Of a stretch of 64,000 nt of DNA, positions 1 to 11,049 are shown piece after piece (within the stretch, counting starts at the first letter, position 1; every line of letters begins with the position of its first letter). Below the pieces are notes generated by a model, which was not told where the DNA came from, searched no databases, and saw nothing but the letters and a program-made list of their open reading frames with translations. The translations under genes and the position numbers were made by a program. The stretch lies in NCBI GenBank assembly GCA_032821775.1, contig JAVLRN010000005.1, positions 3,286,001 through 3,350,000 of the forward strand, written 5' to 3'. This stretch comes from Sanguinoderma infundibulare (Eukaryota; Basidiomycota; Agaricomycetes; Polyporales; Polyporaceae).

Positions 1-502
1 GTCAGCTCGATCCTCGTGTCGCGTCTCTCCACCGCCCTACACGCAGCGACCACGAAGGCGTCCTCCGTGATGTCCTCCGTGACCGACCTTCGACAAAAAC
101 ACTTCCCCAAACCGCACCTCGTCATGCTCACCCTCATCGGCGTCAGCATACCCATCGAGATCTTCTTCCTTTCCTGTGTAGTCGGCCTCGGGTGGATAAA
201 ACTTCCATTCCTCTTTATCGTCCTCAAAGTCTTGTTCTTCCTCGTCACAGTACGTACCTCGGTCTTCTCCGGAGAGAAGCTTAACTGACGTTCTATTGCG
301 ACAGATTGTAATCTCCCTCGTCGTCGCGCAACTCACAACCACGTTCCTTTGGAAATGGCATCTGGATCCGGATATGTACGCTCTACCTTGCCAGTCCGCC
401 CTCACCGATCTCGTCGGCCAGCTACTGCTGGTCGCGTGTTATGAAGTCGCCGCGGCGCTGGGCGTCAAGGTGGCTCTTAAGCATAAGCATAACGGACAAT
501 AG
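1..502 (+). CDS. Small membrane protein, 5' partial
   Basis: The frame is open from the window edge. Exon 1 runs to 249, a GT-AG intron occupies 250-304, and exon 2 runs 305-502 to a TAG stop; both junctions are in phase 0. The visible protein (about 145 residues) has a hydrophobic segment near LVMLTLIGVSIPIEIFFLSC followed by more hydrophobic stretches, and a second hydrophobic segment in exon 2 (around DLVGQLLLVACYEVAAALGV), ending KHKHNGQ. It is probably a small polytopic membrane protein. I do not recognise the family. The true start is probably upstream, although an internal ATG at 69 is possible. Confidence 0.5.
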
Positions 503-660
503 TCGCTCTTTGCATTCCACGATCGTTCGCATTCGCTGTTACCCATTTGGCTGTGTAGTATACCACATCCGCATTCGCTATTCTTGGCATAATTTATCCA
601 CTTCAGTTCGTCTTCTAGAGCATACTACTTGCATAGCGGTATTCCCAGGACTATAACGCA

Positions 661-1148
661 CATGGTACTGGTTTAACCGTAACCCCGGGTGCTGATTAGA
701 GACATGCATGTTAGTCCGATATAGTACAGGAAGGGCGAGCGTAGCTGGACATACATCTGCCTTGATATTTGGTAACTCTCGTTCTTTGTACGCCTCAAAT
801 GCCTCCTTAAACCTCCTACGATCAAACATAAGGGAACCAATTCCAGAGTAAACTGTAGATGCTCAGCCTACCTCTAGATGCCTCTCGATACCTGCAGCCC
901 GTGAGCCAATTCGCTCGCCTTGTCCATCTTTGCAGTGACGACCTCCAACAGATCGATCGCGTTGTCGATGGCCGTCGCAGAGTACGACTCGACCTCCTTC
1001 GGTGTCCCGTCCTCTGTCGCCGGACCCAAACCGCCTCCAGCAGCGGTCTCCCCCGGCCCAGCAAGCTTGACGTCCTTCGACGACGACGCCTTCTCCGCCG
1101 CCCCCGCCTTTGGTGCAGCTTCACCTTGGCGAGACCGCTCGCCTACCT
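661..1148 (-). pseudogene. Decayed fragment of a CCDC124/Oxs1-like gene
   Basis: Reading the minus strand, 1148-892 encodes a segment containing VESYSATAIDNAIDLLEVV and AKMDKAS, as I recall from basidiomycete CCDC124/Oxs1 proteins (ribosome-associated, HMG-like C-terminus). After a frame change come AGIERHLE, then RRFKEAFEAYKERELPNIKAD (about 823-771), a clean intron, and HPGLRLNQYH (about 690-662). The N-terminal lysine-rich coiled coil is absent, the frame breaks after DKAS, and the tail after LNQYH no longer matches the family. This looks like a truncated, frameshifted copy. The family assignment rests on remembered motifs; the breaks are visible directly. Confidence 0.5.
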
Positions 1149-1403
1149 GAGTTTTTGGTGGAGGCTTCTAGCGAAGGGGCTACAAGCCCACTGACAAACA
1201 GTGTATCGACTCGATTGACCATCGACCGGAAAACTGCTACACCCCTACAATCTGCGACATTACAGAGGAACGGAATAGAATACGAGAACGTCCAGTTCTC
1301 GGTAAATTAACCAGGACAGACAAGCATGGTCGCAGAACGGACATGCAAATACGAACGGCAAAGCAGTAACAAAGCATGACCTCCTCTGCTCGTGCGCGCA
1401 TAA

Positions 1404-3425
1404 TCAAGCATCGAGAGGCTCCGGGTCGACATCCATGCTGGCGTCGTCCGGCGGAGGCGTCCCGTCCGTATCCTCCTTCTCCTTTTCATCTTTCTCGGCT
1501 GCTGCCGCCGCCGCCGCCGCCTTCGCACCCCTACCACGTCCTCGTCCCCTCCCGCGCCCTCTTCCTCTGCCCCGCGTCGGGCGGACAGGGCTCGCCTCCT
1601 CGGAGCTGGAAGAGTCGTCTCCAGGAGTCGACTCCCGTGCGGCCGCAGCCGCACTTCCCCGACCGCGGCCACGGCCACGACCCCGCCCCCGGCCGCGACC
1701 TCGCCTGCCACTCGGACGGCCACGCGTCGAGGTCGACACGGAGGCCGACGGCGGCGGGGAGTCCTCTGGCTCGGTCCCCGCGCCGTCGTTGTCCTTGTCG
1801 CCGTCAAAGTACTCGTTCCGCGCGACGGTGCGGTGGTCCTCGCGGGCCTCGCCCGCGCGGCCCGTCCCGCCGAGCTCCTCGTCCCGCTCGTCGCGGGTGC
1901 GCTCCTCGTCCTGGAGCCACGCGCCGAGGTCTGGCGGGATCTCGTGCATCTGCACGCTGGGCGCGCCCTGGAGGTACCGGAGCTTGTTGCGGACGGCGAC
2001 GGTGATGCGCTGGAGGGACGACGCCGTGTTCTGGTTCTCGACGCGGCCGGTGAGGGGCGGGTGGAGCTTCCACTTTGTCTCGCGGAAGAAGGAGTCGTAG
2101 ATGGTGACGGGGAGCTCGTCCGGGATCGCGGCGCCGACGAGCACCGCGGTCTCGTACGTCCAGCAGCGGGAGACGTTCTTGATCGTGTAGCCGCCGCCGC
2201 CGAGGACGAGGAGGGGGACGTTGAACTTGCGCACAAAGTTGACGCACTCGCCGTGCGCGGCGATCGAGAGGTTGAACGCGCCGAGGCGGTCGCACCCGAG
2301 CGAGTCCGCGCCGCACTGGAGGACGATGGCGGTCGGCCGGAAGGCGGTGACGGTGTCGTCGATGACGGTCTTGAAGATGGTGAGGTACATGTCGTCGTCG
2401 ATGCCGTCCTTGAGGGGGACGTTGAGCGTGAAGTGCTTTCCGAGCCCCGTCCCGTTGTCGTCGAGCTTGCCGGTGCCGGGGAAAAAGTCGCCGGTGTACT
2501 TGTGGAAGGAGACGGTCATGACCCGGTCCGTGTGGTAGAAGGCGAACTCGACGCCGTCTCCGTGGTGGATGTCGATGTCAATGTACAAAACACGTGGATG
2601 ATACCTGCACAATTCGTTGTGATCCGACGTTTAGTAAGTCGTCTTCGAGAAGTGGGGCAAGAGAACCCTACCGAAGAAGCTCGAGAATGGCGAGGACGAT
2701 GTCGTTAATGTAACAGAAGCCGCTCGCTTCGGCCTTCTTGGCGTGATGGAGCCCGCCACTCCAGTTGATAGCAATGTCGGTGGTTCCAGCGCAGAGCTTC
2801 CGGGCGGCAGCCAGAGATGCTCCGGCATACATTTTGCAAAAGTCGAACATGTCGGCGAAAATCGGACAGTCCTCGACGCAGTTGAACCTGTCGATCATGG
2901 ACTTCATCTCGGATTGGCTGTGCGGGGTCACTCTGGCTCGAAGCGTTAGTTGTGGTTGGTTTCCATATTGGTTAACATACCTTGACAGAAAATCGATGTA
3001 ATCATGATCATGATATGCCTCGAGCTCCGCTTGCGTGGCAGGCCTGGGATTATAGATATTGTGTATCTGCTTGTCCAAGCCATAGCCCATCACAAGGGAG
3101 TTGGTCAACGTAAGTCGATGAGGCTTCATGGGATGGTGTTCCTATAGGCAGAAGAATGCTGGTTTATTTCGTAATCCCAAGCGAGTGTATGCTATTGCGT
3201 ACCCCATAGTGCTGAGCACCGACGCCTTTTGGATAGTAATACGACACTATTGGACGCGAATGCGGCTGAAACGGGTGCAGTCAGTAACACTGCGGTGATT
3301 GAAAGTGATAGTCACCCTACGTTTACTCGTTCAGTGATAGGCTCTGCAGCCCCATGAGGTCCTCTGTCGTCGAAATACGGCGAGGCAGAAAAGGTAAGGG
3401 AGGTTGCTTGGGAGGAGCGAACCAT
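1404..3425 (-). CDS. HOS2: Class I histone deacetylase, HOS2/HDAC3 type, with RG-repeat tail
   Basis: Exons: 3425-3327, 3265-3203, 3141-2981, 2932-2672, 2604-1404 (594 aa). This is a zinc-dependent lysine deacetylase that should act on histones in a SET3/NCoR-like complex in the nucleus. Visible motifs: YYYPKGVG and HPMKPHRL at the N-terminus, [12 protein letters not shown] with the catalytic His pair, [11 protein letters not shown] (zinc ligands), [13 protein letters not shown] and LGGGGYT. The DIAINW and [11 protein letters not shown] forms match HDAC3/Hos2 better than Rpd3. The C-terminus is unusual: two blocks of pure RG dipeptides (about residues 489-511 and 539-554), separated by an Ala/Ser/acidic segment and followed by an Ala8 run. 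The 48-nt intron 2980-2933 is a multiple of three with no stop, so retention would keep the frame. The start at 3425 gives a continuous first exon. Confidence 0.93.
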
Positions 3426-3914
3426 GCTTAATGCTGCGCTGTCGACACGAACTATAACTAATGCAGAAAGGATGATGTTTGAAAAGCGTTCTCTGGACAG
3501 TTCAATGCTTCAAGGAGAGGTTGACGGTGTAAAGAAAGTCTTGTGGGGGTTGTGGTAGCGGTGGTTCTCCCCTGTTGGTACTTTGTTAGTAACGGTGGTG
3601 GACCCTGCCGTAAAAATACGTGGATGATATCTGCGGTTTAATTGTTTTGCCTACACTCACTTTTCACGTACTTTGAAGAAAGAAGAGGGGCGGTGGTTGT
3701 TCTGTGAGACTGGGGGAAGTTGGGGGGAGGCGTTGAGTACGTGACCGAGTTGCAAGTTTGGCGGGCGGGGCACATTGCTTATGTAAGCCGCTGATTTTGG
3801 ATGCGCCGCTCTCCTCCCCGGCGTCTCCCAGTGGTTCCTTCCTCCCCCCATCCATCCACCCCTCCTCGTCGCCGTCGCCATCGTCCTCGCTGCTTATCTG
3901 CTGTGCAGCGAGCC
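3426..3914. promoter_or_regulatory. Shared divergent promoter region between HOS2 and PER1
   Basis: This is 489 bp between the divergent start codons of the deacetylase (minus) and PER1 (plus). It contains a GC-box-like ggcgggcggggc stretch near 3759-3770 and pyrimidine-rich, Ser/Pro-codon-like runs before the PER1 ATG. No convincing gene lies inside it. Confidence 0.4.
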
Positions 3915-5008
3915 ATGAAGGTCAACTGTGTGCCCCTCTACCTTTTTCTTGGCCTTGCTGTCGTTCCGGCCTCCCTCTCATCTTCTGGAGACCGAGCAGA
4001 CGACTTCAGGAGCTGCGTCTCTCTTTGTCAATCTCGAACCTGCGAGCGCTCTTCCCCCCCACCTCTCCCCATCGCCCTGCGAGCTACTTGGTGGACATGC
4101 GTTGATGATTGCAAGTATCAGTGTACGCATTTTATCACAGATCGCGCAATACAGCATGGATGGCCAGTCCAGCAGTACTACGGCAAATGGCCCTTTTGGC
4201 GGTTCGCTGGCATGCAAGAGCCCGCATCTGTCCTCTTCTCCATCTTCAACTTCCTCGCCCACTTTGCCGGGGCCCGCAAGATTCAGGCCAAGGTCCCCGA
4301 TGGCCATCCGATGAAGAGGTACTACATCATGTTCGCGTTTGTCAGCATGAACGCTTGGGTTTGGTCCTCAGTCTTTCACACGCGAGGTCGGCTCCTTCAC
4401 TTGGCTCCTGGAGAACATCAGTACTGAAGAGCCACGTCTGGTATGTAGATTTGCCCACTACCGAGAAGCTGGATTACTTCTCCGCCGCTCTCGCCATTCT
4501 TTACGCCCTATACTACACCGTCATACGCTTATTCCACATCTACCCCTTTGAGAGGTACCGCCTCACACCCAACTCGCCCTCCTCGTCCTGGGCTGGTGCC
4601 TACATTATGTGGACGTTGCTCTGCACTCTCGCATTCCTCGGGCACATCTCATACCTTAGCCTCCTGCCCCGCTTTGACTACTCATACAACATGATATTCA
4701 ACCTTGCTGTTGGCATGTCTCACAACCTCCTTTGGGTGACATACTCGTTGCCATCCTCGCTGTCGTTGGTCCGTCGTTACCCAGGACGTTCCCGGAGCTA
4801 TCGTCCCCGGCACGCGTATAAACCCGCCTTGTTTGCTCTCCTGACAACCGCGGCGACCGCCCTTGAGCTCTTCGACTTTCCGCCCTGGGGAAGGATCGTC
4901 GACGCACATTCCTTGTGGCATTTGGCCACGGCCCCCATCGCCGTGTTCTGGTACGACTTCCTCGTGGACGACGCTTGTGATGATGGGTGGAGGACGATGA
5001 AGTTATAG
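3915..5008 (+). CDS. PER1: PER1/PGAP3 GPI-anchor lipid remodelling protein
   Basis: Exons 3915-4386 and 4449-5008 (343 aa). PER1 proteins act in the ER/Golgi membrane and remove an acyl chain from GPI anchors (GPI phospholipase A2 activity) so that a saturated lipid can be installed. Visible features: an N-terminal signal sequence, a Cys-rich lumenal segment with CVSLCQSRTCE and WTCVDDCKYQCTH, then QYYGKWPFWR, FSIFNFLAHF, FHTRDLPTTEKLDYF across the intron, NLAVGMSHNLLW and the C-terminal SLWHLATAPIAVFWYDFLVDD, where conserved His/Asp residues of the CREST-like hydrolase fold are expected. The length is typical of the family. The ATG at 3915 precedes the signal sequence directly. Confidence 0.92.
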
Positions 5009-5752
5009 TGCACTTGGTGCGTCTTCCATTTTTGCTCTACTGCGAAATCACAACTCATTATGGGACAGTGCTTCAGCACAAATTTTACATGGGACGTATA
5101 TGAATTGTGTAAGCACGTCCTCCATTTATCCTGCGCTCCGACTAACTGCACCGTAACTTTACTACCGGTTCCCAGAACTCCCCATATTCGCTCCCGTGTG
5201 TCACGTTCGTATGTTGCGCGAGTGCGTTGTTACAACACTAGGAACCTATGAGAATACGGCTCTGCCGAAGGCCCGATATGCGTGATATTTCTTGCCTCCA
5301 AGTCGGACGAATGGCTGGCCAACGCCTTCGGCCTTGCTGATATGTATCAATTAAAGCCCGTGAGGAATGCATCAAAGCGCGGTGTGCAGGGTCTCTACGT
5401 CTATAATGGTCAATCCAGGATCGTCTGCGGAATGCGTCGTGGAAAGTAGCGTTCAAACTTCAGCCCAAATATCAGCTGCGAGTCGCCGTCGCCCTCTCAT
5501 GGAAGGAAGTTCTTTTTTGATACACTCTGCGACTTCAAGCTATATATATGGGAAGCAAGTTCGCCATCTTCAGCTGGGAGCTCTGAGCCCGATTATTCCA
5601 GGTCTCTCTAGCTTTGCGAATGCTAATCCATCAAGGCTATTACCACCCGAGCTTGACAAGGCATACATAGTCTACCACGTCATCGACACCGCGGCTCTAA
5701 AAAGGTCTGGACTATTACTCTGCAGTTCCAGTCCGACAAACGCAAGCACCAA
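5009..5752. other. Intergenic, no convincing gene
   Basis: This is 744 bp between the convergent ends of PER1 and the MYND gene. A plus-strand frame of 129 codons at 5367-5756 lacks recognisable features and I do not count it as a gene. Confidence 0.5.
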
Positions 5753-6779
5753 CTAGCATTTGCCAACCAGCGCTTGGAAATCGAAGAGCGTCAAGACCTG
5801 GCGAGCAGTCAAGCCCGACCTGCGACGGAGTCGTGCCTGGTCGACCAGGTCCCCCCACACCCTCCATTGCTCTCGGTCGAATGGAAGCTTTCTAGGCTTC
5901 CACTCCTTCTTCCTCCTTCCCGCGCGCTCGTAGATCTCCATGTCAGGCTCCAGCTGCCGTGGGTTCTCGGCCGCGTAGTACGCGAGGCTGCAGTAATACA
6001 GGGTCTCCTTCATCATCTCCGCCGACTCCTCCAAGGCCGCGCGTGTGCGCTCGTCGCCGCGGTCCTGGCTGTCGACGTATCGAAGGGTGAGGTGGAAGAG
6101 AGGGAATGACTGGCAGCTGGATATGTTCGTCCGATAGACGAAGTAGACGGTAGGCAGGTTCCCGACAGGGGTCGCACTGGGGTCCGGTTCTGCTGCATGG
6201 GCGAGGGAGGTAAGGAGCTCAACGTTCGTCTGGACGTCTGCCCAGTTGTCGCGCAGGAAGCGGTCGTTGTCCTTGTCGGTGATGGCGACGTGACCGAACC
6301 GGAAAGCCGCGGCCGGGTTGCCGCCATGTTCAGTGCGATGACGGGCGACGACATGGAAGACGATGGCCCGCTCTTGCGACGAGAGCACAGCGTCGGTGCC
6401 GCCCTCAAGCTGAACGACGGCGCAGGTCAGGGTGTAGAGACACCACCGATGGATTGTCGTCCATTCGTGGAGCGTGTCGAGTAGGGACAAGGTACTTGGG
6501 TAACCTACGTCGCTCGGCTGAAGCTCGGAGCCTCGACTGGATGCGGGAGTGCACAGAGGTCTGGCAAAGACGTCAAAAGGCGGCACGGCAGAAAGACTCT
6601 GGCACTCACTTGTGAGAAGGCCATGCGGCTTTCTGGCACTCCCTGCTACAATACACGACAGCATGGCATCCGGTGCAGCGGAGTTTCGACTTCGGCTTGA
6701 AGCACTTGTCGCATCGAGTGCGGCGAGCATGAGAAAATGAAACATCGGAAAAGTGCTTGTACTCTGCCGGGACGTTCAT
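5753..6779 (-). CDS. MYND-type zinc finger protein
   Basis: Exons 6779-6610 and 6536-5753 (317 aa). The first exon encodes MNVPAEYKHFSDVS and then a full MYND finger: CDKC, a pair CTGC, YCSRECQ and SHK, giving the C-x2-C/C-x2-C/C-x3-C/H-type ligand series. The second exon is an alpha-rich region (LHEWTTIHRWCLYTLTCAVV, RHRTEHGGNPAAAFRF) typical of the many Agaricomycete MYND proteins of unknown function, where the finger is thought to bind proline-rich partners. The acceptor at 6537 was chosen because it restores frame. The first-exon frame differs from the long open frame downstream, so an ORF-only annotation would miss the zinc finger. Confidence 0.75.
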
Positions 6780-7339
6780 GGAGGATAAGATTTCTGTCCT
6801 GAAATTGGAAGCGTTGACCGTTGACTGACTTTATAGAAATGGGATTCAACGGGCAGTGAAGACAGGGGCCTCGATGCCACATTTGAGCGTATATTCAACG
6901 GAGAATGGGGCGTATGGACAGCTGAGGCTAGTATGCAGCGATGTTAGTGATCAGTGTTGCCACTTGTGCATTGCTCCGAGAGGGGTTTGCGATACTGGGG
7001 AGAAGGTTCCCCCGTAAGCTCCGCCGGTCGACACAGCAAACGATTTATCCCTTGGCACACGAACCTGCAGCGACAACTTGTGACATTCCCAGCTCTTACT
7101 TCAGATCGCAGCCGTACGCTTCCAGGGCTAAGTTATGTGCTCGGGGGACCTTCCATCCTTCCAGATCTCGAGACTGATCCCAATCCTGAGTGCGCACGCA
7201 CGCACATCTAAAGCCGCCTCTGCGCGCAGATTGGTCCTTAGGCGCTTTCGTCGTTTGTTGAGGTGTGCGTGGATCGACAAGCTAATGGTAAGCTAAGTGT
7301 CTGACCGCCGGTCACGAACCAGTCCACTTAGTAGACCGC
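6780..7339. other. Intergenic, nothing identified
   Basis: This is 560 bp upstream of the MYND gene. Short open frames only; no family recognised. Confidence 0.4.
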
Positions 7340-7602
7340 ATGAACGACATGCCCGACCAGCACCTCGCTGAGATCCTCCCAATCGCGCGAAGAAGGTCGC
7401 TCGGCATCCTCGACTGGGGCATCCTACGAGTTCGTTTTCTTTCGAACGCACTGACCATTCGGACGATCTCGAACAGGTTAACGGCAAGACGGCGTTGCAC
7501 GTCCCCTTCCACGTCATCCCGAAGTCCAACGAGACGAAGGGGCTCGCAATCGCAGGATGGGCTACGGGGGGATTCGGAGGGACCTTGAGAAGATCGCGTT
7601 GA
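7340..7602 (+). CDS. Possible small two-exon gene or gene remnant
   Basis: Exon 7340-7429, a 47-nt GT-AG intron with a branch-like ctgac (7430-7476), and exon 7477-7602 to TGA would encode 71 residues. The predicted exon 2 (VNGKTALHVPFHVIPKSNE, then GLAIAGWATGGFG) has protein-like composition, but I do not recognise it. It may be a fragment of a larger gene. Start, donor (gttcgt) and coding status are uncertain. Confidence 0.28.
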
Positions 7603-7729
7603 GGTTTTGACCGGAAATCTGGCAGGGGTGAACGTCGGCCGATGGGGAGATAAGCGTGGTAGATTGCGCAGGGGAGGACCGGGTCGTCTATTGAGAGGGC
7701 ATGGGGGGGGGGATGGGCAAACCGGATCC

Positions 7730-8611
7730 TCAACTACACCCGTGCTCCCTCCGAAGTCGCTCCACAAGCAGGAAAGAGACTGCAAGCGAGAGCGCATTCG
7801 TCAATATATCGATCGACATGCGACGGCGCTGGCAAGGAGCGCTCACCGACGACGTAGTCCAAGCTCTCGATGAGCGTCGGATCCCGATCGACCTCGAGGT
7901 AGGGATACTGCGACATCCGGAGGACGTGCAGCAGCCGCTTCTCCTTGTGGTACGCCGCCACCGGTTTCTCCGGGCGGTCGTCCCGCAGCAGCTGCACCCC
8001 GTCAGCACCATTCAGACTGGAGTGGAGTGGATGTCCGGAGTGCGAACGACGCACCTCTAACCGCTTCTCGTCCCCGCACCACGTGTACTTCCTGCCGTCC
8101 TTCCCTCGAAACCACGCCTGTCTTTGGGGGATCCGTCAGTACGCAACGCGCAGGGGAAGAAGCGAGCCCGAACGCCATCTGACATTTCCCCGTGCCAGTC
8201 CTCGTCCTTCATCCTGTCCTTGCCCTTCGGCTCCGAGACGGTGCTTGTCGCCCTCGCTCTCTTTCCGTCCGCCCCCCGTTCGACGTGCAGAAAGTCATTC
8301 ACGGCCCTGTACTCCCCGCCGCCATACATCCTCAACGTCATCGCCCTCTTCGCCTCGTCCTCCTTCCCCCGTGCATCCCCAGGGGCGTGCCCGTTCAGCA
8401 CCTCCGCGACGACGCTAAACTCCTGCGTCTTCACGTCCAGCCGCGTCACGCACGTCCGGTGGCGCTCCCAGGCGGGCGTGACGACCTCGTAGTACAGCAC
8501 GTCCGACGCGTTGGCGAGGACGACGTTCCGGAGGGATGTCGTCGTGAGCACGAGCTTGTGCGTCTTCGACGAGCCGGACGACCGGATGTGGTAGACGGAC
8601 GTCGTCGACAT
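7730..8611 (-). CDS. DUF6593-like protein
   Basis: Exons 8611-8174, 8117-8055, 7991-7847, 7779-7730 (231 aa). The start MSTTSVYHIRSSGSSKTHKL, then ASDVLYYEVVTPAWERH, the segment AWFRGKDGRKYTW in exon 2, and RPEKPVAAYHKEKRLL with the C-terminal VSFLLVERLRREHG, match the pattern I know from basidiomycete DUF6593 proteins (a beta-rich, lipid-scramblase-like fold of unknown function). The first donor (gttcgg) is weak; it was chosen because it is the only one restoring the WFRGKDG frame. The function is unknown. Confidence 0.7.
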
Positions 8612-9157
8612 GAAGAAGATCCAGAGATAATCTGCAAAAGATGCGGCCGATGGGGCCAAGGAGGGGGGAGCCAAGTAGAGAAGCGGGAGAATCGGGATCA
8701 ACCCCAGAAAACCTTGTCGACCAGTAGAAAAGAGAGGGCCACGCAGTGGAGCCAGGCACTTTATCGAGACCGGAGCACGCACCAAGCCTGTGGGCGCGGC
8801 CTGGTCACCGGTACGCTGCTCGCGAACGCTCGCCCTTTGCGCCGCGCACCACAAAGGTACATTGCGTTACGTGAGAACATGTGCAATTTCGCGAACAGAT
8901 ACAAGCCACTCACTCACCGGAGGAACTTGTTACCCGCACACGTCGGTGGGAGTCCTGCCATCAGCATTCTCATCCTCTAGGACGAGCACGGCTTCTCGTC
9001 ATGGAAACATACACACGAACGGGTCGTTCGTGGATGGGTAAGATGCCACGGAGGCTGCATGCATGCATGTTCTAGTCCATTGCTGTGGATGGTATAATAG
9101 TGGTACATTTTGGCTTATGCGTCGATGTCCATGCAAGATATGATGCAGTCTATGTGA
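8612..9157. other. Intergenic, nothing identified
   Basis: This is 546 bp between the DUF6593-like start and the end of the PRPP synthetase gene. No gene or repeat recognised. Confidence 0.4.
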
Positions 9158-10587
9158 TCAATACCCACCGACACCATTCACTCCGGCTCCCTCCGCCCAG
9201 TCGCCAAAGAGGAGGGATATACTCTCCCCGTTGTGGGTACGACGAATGCTCTCAGCGATGGTGTGACTCACGTCCATCGTGACGAGCTTTGAACACGCCG
9301 CCTCGTGCTGCTTTTGGGGAACAGTGTTGGTGACCTGCAGCGGGGATGGGGTTGCGTGAGACGCGAGAACATTTATCGGACCCGAGCACGTCGGGGAGCA
9401 AATTGCCGGCGGCCGCAGTCTCGAGTGAGCCAAGAAAGGCAGACGTACCACCAGCTGCTCAATGGGGAGCCCTTCGATCATCTTCATATTCGTCTCCGAG
9501 AGCAGACCTTGCAGATCAAACACCAAATCAGGAATCAGCGTACTCAAGAGGGTCTCGGCGCTACTGACCATGAGAGATCAAGGCATACACCTTTTTCGCA
9601 CCGTTATCAACGAGCGAGCGAGCGGCCAGCGCGAGGGTGTTCCCGGTATCTATCATGTCATCGACCAGGATCGCCACCTGCAGGCACATTGGAGCCGTTA
9701 AATACGATATCGGGGCACTCCTGAATTCGCCCGATGCGCACCTTGTCGCGTACATCTCCCACCAGGACCTCCATCTTCTCCGGTCCGCCCGGATTCCGCT
9801 TCCGCTCTCTATGAATCAAAGCGAATTCGACCCCGAGCTTGTCCGCAATGGCAGTCACCCTGCCTCCCTACGTCAGGATGACGACACTCGAGGACGGAGG
9901 ATCCGCGCATATGGTACGGTACGCACCGTTTGGCACCTCCGGCATCTGGACTGACGATGATGCTATTCGTCCAGTCTTCGATGTTCCTCTTGATGTACGA
10001 GATCATGAGCGGCTCGGAGTAGAGGTTGTCGACGGGGAAGTCGAAGAAGCCCTGGATCTGGCTCGCGTGGAGGTCCATGGTGATGACATGGTCGCAGCCG
10101 GCGACGGCGAGCATGTTCGCGACTAGCTTGGCGGTGATCGGCGCGCGCGACTTGTCCTTCTTGTCCATGCGCGCATAGGGGTAGCACGGGATGACTGCCG
10201 TGATCCGCCTCGCGGACGCGCCCTTGCAGGCCGAGATGAGGATGAGAAGTTCCATGAGGTTGTCGTTCACGTCCGAGCAGCCGGTCTGGATGATATACAC
10301 ATCCTCGTCACGGACGGACTCGGCAATTTTGACGTTGATCTCCCCGTTGGAAAACTTCTTGACCGTGCAAGGAGTGAGGGGGACGTTGAGTCTGGAAGTG
10401 GCATGAATGACTGCCCCCGAGGCGGCAGCGCGGTTTGATGGAAGGCAGAAGCTCACCGCTCGACCACGGCTTGGGCGAGCCCGGGGTGACTGTTCCCTGT
10501 CCGCGACTTCTTGTCAGCTGGGGGAGTCCACGGCAAGAGGCGGAACGACGCACCGGTGAGGATCCTGACAGAGTTCCCGCGCAACAT
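9158..10587 (-). CDS. PRS1: Ribose-phosphate pyrophosphokinase (PRPP synthetase)
   Basis: Exons 10587-10554, 10496-10457, 10391-9927, 9859-9742, 9677-9569, 9507-9449, 9334-9158 (333 aa). It converts ribose 5-phosphate and ATP into PRPP for nucleotide, histidine and tryptophan synthesis. Visible: [14 protein letters not shown] across the first intron, [30 protein letters not shown], the flexible/ATP-site [29 protein letters not shown] and the PRPP-binding loop [12 protein letters not shown]. The C-terminal [14 protein letters not shown] is followed by a short Gly/Val tail. The first two exons are tiny (34 and 40 nt), so the true start is easily missed. The exact paralogue number (PRS1 versus others) is not certain. 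Confidence 0.92.
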
Positions 10588-11049
10588 GATTTTCCGAGAA
10601 TATTAGAGCATATGCAAGCTAAAGTAGAGTAGAAGGATGGGTCCAAGAGGAGGAGGAGAGGGAGGATGGAGGGAGAGGTAAAGTCATACCAGACCCAGGC
10701 GCTCCGCAATTCCCGCAAATTCCTACTGTTTGCTCCGAACAAACAATTCTCACCCACGTGCGATTACGCGAGCGTCTACCGGCGTGTGGCCCAATCGCAA
10801 CGCCAGAGTTGCCGGTTACCGTCGTGTGCCTCCCGCAGACATGTGGCAAGCCGCAAAGCAGCGGCAACAAGGCACAGAGGCGGACATAGCATTATGGCGT
10901 CCCCAATTAAGATGGGGACACACGAATCGTGATATTCTCTACAACGTACTCCGAGTCTGCATAGCCCAGCAGCTGAGGGATGTACGAACTGGACACACGA
11001 AGCAACCGTCAGCATCGGAACACTGATCCACACCGAGGACATGACCACG
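10588..11049. other. Intergenic promoter region of PRPP synthetase
   Basis: This is 462 bp between two minus-strand genes. It contains short purine-rich runs just upstream of the PRPP synthetase ATG; no gene seen. Confidence 0.4.

Noticed and set aside
1435..2708. Long open frames antisense to the deacetylase
   Set aside because: They mirror the GC-rich, RG-repeat coding sequence on the other strand and have no domains.
5367..5756. 129-codon open frame between PER1 and the MYND gene
   Set aside because: No homology I can recall, ends overlapping the real convergent gene; not convincing.
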